From Desulfocicer vacuolatum DSM 3385 (GTDB taxonomy: Bacteria; Desulfobacterota; Desulfobacteria; Desulfobacterales; SURF-7): a stretch of 11,379 nt of DNA. Below, in pieces: positions 7,328 to 11,379 of the stretch. Made by a program: the position numbers and the translations under genes. Location: positions 1 through 11,379 of the forward strand of contig CAMBQS010000071.1 in assembly GCA_945870015.1 (NCBI GenBank). The letters run 5' to 3'. The notes below the pieces were generated by a model that was not told the DNA's origin, searched no databases, and saw only the letters and a program-made list of their open reading frames with translations. Numbering within the stretch: position 1 is the stretch's first letter; each line of letters begins with the position of its first letter.

Positions 7328-7855
7328 ATGGCGGAAAATGCGGTTAAGCGAGAGCAAGTTTGTCAGGAATTCAGCCCAGGTGACCTAGCTGTTTACCCGG
7401 CCCATGGCGTTGGTCGCATCGAAGCGATTGAAAGTCGGGAAATCGGCGGAAACAGGCAGGATTTCTATATCATGAAAATTTTAGAGAATGGTATGGTGAT
7501 CATGATTCCGACAAAAAATGTAACATCTGTAGGCTTGCGGAGCGTCATTCATAAGAATGACGTCAATAAAGTCTATGAGATCATTACATCCAAAAAAGAG
7601 GGTACCATCGACAATCAGACCTGGAACCGAAGATACCGTGAGTATATGGATAAAATTAAAACAGGTTCCTTGTATGATGTCGCTGAGGTATTCAGAGACC
7701 TTTTTATGCTGAAATTTACAAAAGATCTTTCTTTTGGAGAGCGTAAACTCCTTGACACCGCTCAGGGGCTTTTACTCAAGGAACTTTGTACTGCCAAGAA
7801 CAAAGATGAAAAAGCCGTGATGGCGGAGATCGAGTCTTTATTTACATCCAACTGA
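7328..7855 (+). CDS. carD: CarD/CdnL family RNA polymerase-binding regulator
   Basis: CarD/CdnL proteins bind the RNA polymerase beta subunit and stabilise the open promoter complex, often at rRNA and growth-related promoters. The 175-residue protein has the N-terminal RNA polymerase interaction domain shared with TRCF (about 15-75; FSPGDLAVYPAHGVGRIEAIE) and a helical C-terminal domain (about 80-172). Trp99 in QTWNRRYREY corresponds in position to the conserved tryptophan that wedges into the promoter bubble in studied CarD proteins. Length fits CdnL and not the longer Myxococcus CarD with its HMGA-like tail. ATG 7328 is preceded by GGGGA (7318-7322) at good spacing; an upstream in-frame GTG at 7301 would lie close to the predicted start of transcription. 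It has its own promoter and is followed after 18 bases by the pseudouridine synthase gene. Confidence 0.93.
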   Translation: MAENAVKREQVCQEFSPGDLAVYPAHGVGRIEAIESREIGGNRQDFYIMKILENGMVIMIPTKNVTSVGLRSVIHKNDVNKVYEIITSKKEGTIDNQTWNRRYREYMDKIKTGSLYDVAEVFRDLFMLKFTKDLSFGERKLLDTAQGLLLKELCTAKNKDEKAVMAEIESLFTSN

Positions 7856-7873
7856 TATTCGGTAATTCCGCTC

Positions 7874-8833
7874 ATGTCTGATGAAGCCGGTTTTACCATC
7901 ACTGCTGCTGAAACAGATAATGACAAGCGTCTTGATTTTCTTATCGCTCAGAGACTGCCCCATTGCTCCAGGAAACAGACGGCATCCTTAATTCGTAAAG
8001 GTATGATCCAGGTGTCCGGATCAATCAAAAAGCCCGGCTATAGAATACGGCCGGGCGATGTTATTGAAGGTGTTATTCCTGCGCCTGAACCGGTTTCCTT
8101 TCAGCCTGAACCAGTTGATATTGATATACTTTTTGAGGATTCTCACCTTATTGTTCTCAATAAAGCTCCCGGGATTGTGGTTCACCCTGCTCCGGGTAAC
8201 TATACCGGAACGCTTGTCAATGGGCTTCTCTATCATTGTCCGGATATTGAAGGCATTGGAGGAGAGATTCGTCCCGGGATTGTTCATCGCCTTGACAAGG
8301 ATACCTCCGGTGTTCTGATAGTGGCAAAAAATCATACTTCGCATACTGAACTCTCAAATCAATTTAAAGCAAGAACGGTTGAAAAAAAATATCTTGCACT
8401 GGTGTATGGAAATCCTGAAGAACAGAAAGGTTTGATTACGCTTCCTGTAGGACGGCACCCCCTGCTTCGTAAACAGATGTCAACCAATAGCCGGAAACCA
8501 AAAGAGGCCAGAACCGTATGGCTGGTGAAAGAAAGATATGACGGATTGTCGCTTTTGGAGATTTCAATATTAACCGGCAGGACGCATCAGATCAGGGTTC
8601 ACTGTCACGCAATCCATCATCCGATTGTTGGAGATCCGGTTTATGGGATTCGGAGCGCTAACAATCGGATAAAGCAGTTACCCGCTACCGGCAGTCTGAT
8701 CCAGGCAGTCCGCCGACAAATGCTTCACAGTTGGCGACTTACATTTCATCATCCTTATACAAAAGAAAAAATGACAGTTGAGGCATCCCTTCCAGAGGAC
8801 ATGCAAACATTGATCGCAGCCCTCAGACACTAG
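7874..8833 (+). CDS. rluD: RluA/RluD-family 23S rRNA pseudouridine synthase
   Basis: The enzyme converts specific uridines in RNA to pseudouridine; the closest match in layout is RluD, which modifies helix 69 of 23S rRNA. The 319 residues comprise an S4 RNA-binding domain (about 15-75; LIRKGMIQVSG, KPGYRIRPGDVI) and the RluA catalytic domain. The catalytic Asp141 is visible in RPGIVHRLDKDTSGVLIVAKN (134-154), and VHPAPGNYTGTLVNGLLYH precedes it. Further family motifs are VEKKYLALVYG and LTGRTHQIRVH. Substrate choice within the family (RluA, RluC, RluD) cannot be fixed by eye, so the symbol is tentative. The ATG at 7874 has no clear Shine-Dalgarno; closeness to carD (18 bases) suggests cotranscription. 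It converges with the minus-strand unit, with only 22 bases between the two stops. Confidence 0.92.
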   Translation: MSDEAGFTITAAETDNDKRLDFLIAQRLPHCSRKQTASLIRKGMIQVSGSIKKPGYRIRPGDVIEGVIPAPEPVSFQPEPVDIDILFEDSHLIVLNKAPGIVVHPAPGNYTGTLVNGLLYHCPDIEGIGGEIRPGIVHRLDKDTSGVLIVAKNHTSHTELSNQFKARTVEKKYLALVYGNPEEQKGLITLPVGRHPLLRKQMSTNSRKPKEARTVWLVKERYDGLSLLEISILTGRTHQIRVHCHAIHHPIVGDPVYGIRSANNRIKQLPATGSLIQAVRRQMLHSWRLTFHHPYTKEKMTVEASLPEDMQTLIAALRH

Positions 8834-8855
8834 AAAAAAACAGGTATGCAATTCA

Positions 8856-9038
8856 TCAAGGCTCTTTTTTGTCTTTGACTTTTTTTTCTACCAATTCAGC
8901 AACTTCTTTTGCAATTTGTACATCCTTTGAGGCCTTGGCTAATTTTTTGGGATCGATCGAGGTGAGGGGGCCTGAGGATGGCTTAATATTTTTTCGAACT
9001 TTTTTTAAAATATCGTTTATATGCTCATCTGTTGTCAT
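8856..9038 (-). CDS. small lysine-rich protein of unknown function, directly behind the phosphofructokinase gene
   Basis: I do not recognise this 60-residue frame. It reads MTTDEHINDILKKVRKNI, a Pro/Ser/Gly turn (KPSSGPLTSIDPKK), then LAKASKDVQIAKEVAELVEKK and a basic end KVKDKKEP. It has no signal peptide or membrane segment; it looks soluble, charged and mostly helical in two segments. Evidence that it is a gene: the start lies 17 bases after the phosphofructokinase stop on the same strand, AAAGGAAAA (9047-9055, reverse strand) provides a modest ribosome site, it fills almost the whole gap up to the convergent gene, and amino acid use is protein-like with a regular charge pattern. The opposite strand has an open frame of similar size (8869-9090), but it is Phe/Ser-rich and lies in the convergent position, so I treat that as a shadow. 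Confidence 0.6.
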   Translation of the reverse strand: MTTDEHINDILKKVRKNIKPSSGPLTSIDPKKLAKASKDVQIAKEVAELVEKKVKDKKEP

Positions 9039-9055
9039 AACAAGGCTTTTCCTTT

Positions 9056-11164
9056 CTATGTCAGATCATGACCATTTGGAATGGCATTGAGCACAAGCGT
9101 CAGCGGCCGGTCTTCCTCACTTTTCCCGGTAAACCGGATCGGGCCGGGTCTTCGATAATTGTCCTCTTCCGGATTTGCGGCCAGCCATTTTTCTCTCAGT
9201 GATTCAACAACTTTAAAGGCCGTGGAATGGGTGTTGACAACGCTTTTTTCTATTACCAGGGTCAATTTTCCGCTTCTTTCTTCAAGCCTCATGAGTGGTG
9301 CGATCGGAATTCCGACCGGTTGCCAGGATGAAAAATCAAATTCAAGATTTTTAATGGCCGCCATCTGCCCGGTGGCATTGTTTGCAATCAAGGCAAAAAC
9401 CGTCAAACCGAGGTTATAGGTGTAGTTACAGTCAAAACGGCTTGGATCACTTCCTCTGCCGTCATATCCATAAAAGTGCAACTGTGTTTTAAAATTTGGA
9501 ACGGATTTTTTATATATTTTTTCAATTGCTTTGGGTATCTTGTCTTCATTCTTGAGAACTTTTCCCCGGATCAGTTCCTGCTTGAGCGTTTTATTGGACA
9601 TGATGGATTCTTTCACAAGCAGGTAAGGGCCTTCATCATAATTCCGAAACAGTACCGGACCGAAAAAGTCCGGATCAAGCCCTTCTTTCTTCAGTGTTTT
9701 TTTAAAAAAATCCTTATGAATCCCGAGTTTATATCTACCTTTTTCTTTCAGAATATTCAGATAGTCTTTTACCAGCCCCATAATAATTTTGTCTGTTTCC
9801 ACCAGAGAAAACTGGAAGTTGCCATGGCTATCCCTTTCCATCAAAAGGCCTTCCTGGAAGAATGCCGGTATATCATTGAACAGATCATCATCCCGTGTAT
9901 TCCAGACGGATATGATCTCTTCTTCCCTGGATTGTCTTGCGAGTCTGCGGAGATAATCCAGCTTGTCCTCCAGCAACAGGAACTCTTTATGAAAATTTTT
10001 GTCATGGGTTGCATTGTATTCGGCAATAATCACATTCAGCTTGGTGATGAAAATCTGAATTTCGTTGATAAACTCCAGAACGCCCTCTGGAATGACCAGT
10101 ACGCCGTAATTTTTTCCGACAGAGGCTCTTCTGACAATCCCGTCACAGACCAGCCTGGACAGATGGCGAAGGGTCATGCCATATGCGGTATAATCGACTG
10201 CGCCTTGTTTTGCAGCTTGTGAAATCCTTTTCTTGTCGATATAATTTGCAAGATCTTCACCAATCAGGGTCATGTTCGCATGAGTCTGCAGTGCCACTTC
10301 CAAAGCCAGGTGACTGGCTACCCTTCCCATAACTTTACAGATATGCCAGTATTTCACATCAGAACTACAGTCGTTGCATAAATTACTGATTTCGTTTGCA
10401 AAGGAACGTGCGGCTGTATGAAATCCAAAAGACATGGCGCATAAAACCTGTCCCTTTGAATCCCTGACCTGGATGTCACCATCAATTGTTTTGGGCACAC
10501 CAATTACCTGGACGCCGTCGTTTTTCATTTCCTGGGCCAAGAAAGCCGCATTGGTATTGGAGTCATCCCCTCCAACAATTACGATCGCATCGAGATTCAG
10601 ATCTTTACAGGTTTTTTTGGAGAGGGCCATTTTTTCCGGGGTATCAATCTTGGTTCGACCGGTTTTAATCATGGAAAAACCGCCTAGGTTTCTGTATCGG
10701 TCTACCAGCTCTTTTGTCAGTTCCCTTGCTTCATTTTCAATGATTCCATCCGGTCCCAGGATAAAACCAAAAATTTTGTTATCTGGATTGGCTTTTTTGG
10801 CAGCATCATATATTCCGGCAATGACATTATGGCCGCCGGGAGCCGGACCTCCGGAAAAGACAACTCCGATTCTTCTTTGTTTATCATATGCTTTTTTCAG
10901 GGAAGGGGCCGGTGAATCAGCAGACCGGACAGCCTGGACCTTGTTGTTGATCAGGTCGGGCAATTGTTTTTTCGTTTCCCGATCCAGTTCAAAACAATAT
11001 TCTTCAAGGGTCTCAAGATAATTATATCTGCTTTTAAATACATCGCAGACAGGAGGTTTGTATTTCCTTCGTTCAAGAAGTTCCTGGTTTTCATTGCTGG
11101 TCGCCTTTAAAACATCAGGGTGATTCATCAGTTTTTTAAGACTGACTGGTTCCTTTTCTATCAT
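9056..11164 (-). CDS. pyrophosphate-type 6-phosphofructokinase, long clade
   Basis: The enzyme interconverts fructose 6-phosphate and fructose 1,6-bisphosphate; with PPi the step is reversible and serves both glycolysis and gluconeogenesis. The protein has 702 residues. An N-terminal extension (1-95) precedes the PFK core, which opens at IGVVFSGGPAPGGHN (99-113). The donor-site signature is GGDDS (198-202) with Asp201, and PKTIDGD (224-230) with Lys225 and catalytic Asp228. In E. coli PfkA these two sites are Gly104 and Gly124, and Asp plus Lys is the known mark of PPi use. MGRVASHLALE (279-289), the LFNDIP...LMERDSHGNFQ block (428-451), FYGYDGR (564-570) and RPGPIRFTG (672-680) resemble the plant PFP beta/long clade. 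The start at 11164 has GGAGGG (11170-11175) five bases away. It lies 46 bases after a GGDEF gene. Donor use is inferred from residues, not shown. Confidence 0.92.
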   Translation of the reverse strand: MIEKEPVSLKKLMNHPDVLKATSNENQELLERRKYKPPVCDVFKSRYNYLETLEEYCFELDRETKKQLPDLINNKVQAVRSADSPAPSLKKAYDKQRRIGVVFSGGPAPGGHNVIAGIYDAAKKANPDNKIFGFILGPDGIIENEARELTKELVDRYRNLGGFSMIKTGRTKIDTPEKMALSKKTCKDLNLDAIVIVGGDDSNTNAAFLAQEMKNDGVQVIGVPKTIDGDIQVRDSKGQVLCAMSFGFHTAARSFANEISNLCNDCSSDVKYWHICKVMGRVASHLALEVALQTHANMTLIGEDLANYIDKKRISQAAKQGAVDYTAYGMTLRHLSRLVCDGIVRRASVGKNYGVLVIPEGVLEFINEIQIFITKLNVIIAEYNATHDKNFHKEFLLLEDKLDYLRRLARQSREEEIISVWNTRDDDLFNDIPAFFQEGLLMERDSHGNFQFSLVETDKIIMGLVKDYLNILKEKGRYKLGIHKDFFKKTLKKEGLDPDFFGPVLFRNYDEGPYLLVKESIMSNKTLKQELIRGKVLKNEDKIPKAIEKIYKKSVPNFKTQLHFYGYDGRGSDPSRFDCNYTYNLGLTVFALIANNATGQMAAIKNLEFDFSSWQPVGIPIAPLMRLEERSGKLTLVIEKSVVNTHSTAFKVVESLREKWLAANPEEDNYRRPGPIRFTGKSEEDRPLTLVLNAIPNGHDLT

Positions 11165-11210
11165 TTTTTCCCTCCGTGGCTCGTAAATGTATCTGAAGAA
11201 AAATCCTGTT

Positions 11211-11379
11211 TTATTCTTTTATATGTAAGACAACCCGGTTTCGGCCTGAATTTTTAGCTTTATACAAGGCCTGGTCGGTGCGATGAAAAATCGTTTCCTG
11301 GGTTTCATCCGATGGCAATACCTGGGTAACGCCAATGCTGATGGTAATCTTCACCAACTCGTTTTTATGGAGAAATTCA
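11211..11379 (-). CDS. GGDEF domain protein, C-terminal end (5' part outside window)
   Basis: Reading the reverse strand from the window edge gives 55 residues ending at TAA (11213-11211). The pattern is VKITISIGVTQ (beta strand), then ETIFHRTDQALYKAKNSGRNRV and a short end VLHIKE. This is the conserved C-terminal end of a GGDEF (diguanylate cyclase) domain, normally written as SIGVA...RADxALYxAKxxGRNRV. The GG(D/E)EF catalytic loop and any sensor domain would lie beyond the window, so whether it makes cyclic di-GMP cannot be judged. The domain ends the protein. It is on the same strand as the phosphofructokinase gene, 46 bases upstream of its start, and no terminator is evident in that gap. 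Confidence 0.88.
   Translation of the reverse strand, partial: EFLHKNELVKITISIGVTQVLPSDETQETIFHRTDQALYKAKNSGRNRVVLHIKE

Noticed and set aside
7182..7388. Short plus-strand frame (68 residues) overlapping the hppA terminator and the carD start
   Set aside because: It begins inside the terminator loop, runs through the carD promoter and overlaps carD out of frame; no ribosome site and no recognisable sequence.
8834..8900. Possible bidirectional terminator between the convergent genes (A-run at 8834-8840, T-runs at 8865-8870 and 8881-8888)
   Set aside because: The A and T runs are there, but I could not find a GC-containing stem that pairs well between or next to them.
9476..10222. Open frame of 248 residues on the plus strand opposite the PFK gene
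   Set aside because: It is rich in Phe, Ile and Gln with no domain pattern, and the minus strand carries a clearly conserved enzyme through the same bases.

Overview
The window reads as a stretch of ordinary chromosome from a Gram-negative bacterium, most likely a sulfate-reducing or syntrophic member of the Desulfobacterota (old Deltaproteobacteria, perhaps Desulfobacterales). That placement is an inference. It rests on the order DUF1844 - HtrA protease - ispE - tRNA-Gln - prs - rplY (long CTC form) - pth, on a CarD-type regulator next to an RluA-family gene, and on the joint presence of a membrane pyrophosphatase and a very long pyrophosphate-type phosphofructokinase. Base composition is moderate and rather AT-rich in the gaps. 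I see no transposase, integrase, CRISPR array, phage gene or toxin-antitoxin pair.

Left part (1-5119, plus strand): the 3' end of a DUF1844 gene, a periplasmic Do/HtrA serine protease with two PDZ domains, ispE (isoprenoid precursor synthesis), tRNA-Gln(TTG) with an encoded CCA, prs (PRPP synthesis), rplY (ribosomal protein L25, TTG start with a strong Shine-Dalgarno) and pth (peptidyl-tRNA hydrolase). These are housekeeping genes with short gaps and probably form one or two transcription units.

Middle part (5139-8833, plus strand): hppA, a membrane-bound proton-pumping pyrophosphatase with the K+-independent signature, starts 19 bases after pth and ends at a strong intrinsic terminator. A new unit then starts from a good sigma70-type promoter within an AT-rich 12-base near-repeat region and carries carD (RNA polymerase-binding regulator) and an RluA/RluD-family pseudouridine synthase.

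Right part (8856-11379, minus strand, convergent with the rest): the C-terminal end of a GGDEF protein (probable diguanylate cyclase), a 702-residue phosphofructokinase carrying both residues diagnostic of pyrophosphate use, and a small unrecognised 60-residue reading frame directly behind it.

The main functional theme is pyrophosphate. HppA can conserve the energy of PPi as an ion gradient, and the phosphofructokinase can use PPi as phosphoryl donor or make PPi in the reverse, gluconeogenic direction. They lie about 2 kb apart on opposite strands, so the link is metabolic rather than an operon. I found no convincing new system. The items most worth a second look are the small gene behind the phosphofructokinase, an apparent insertion of about 80 residues in that enzyme, and the repeated promoter region of carD.
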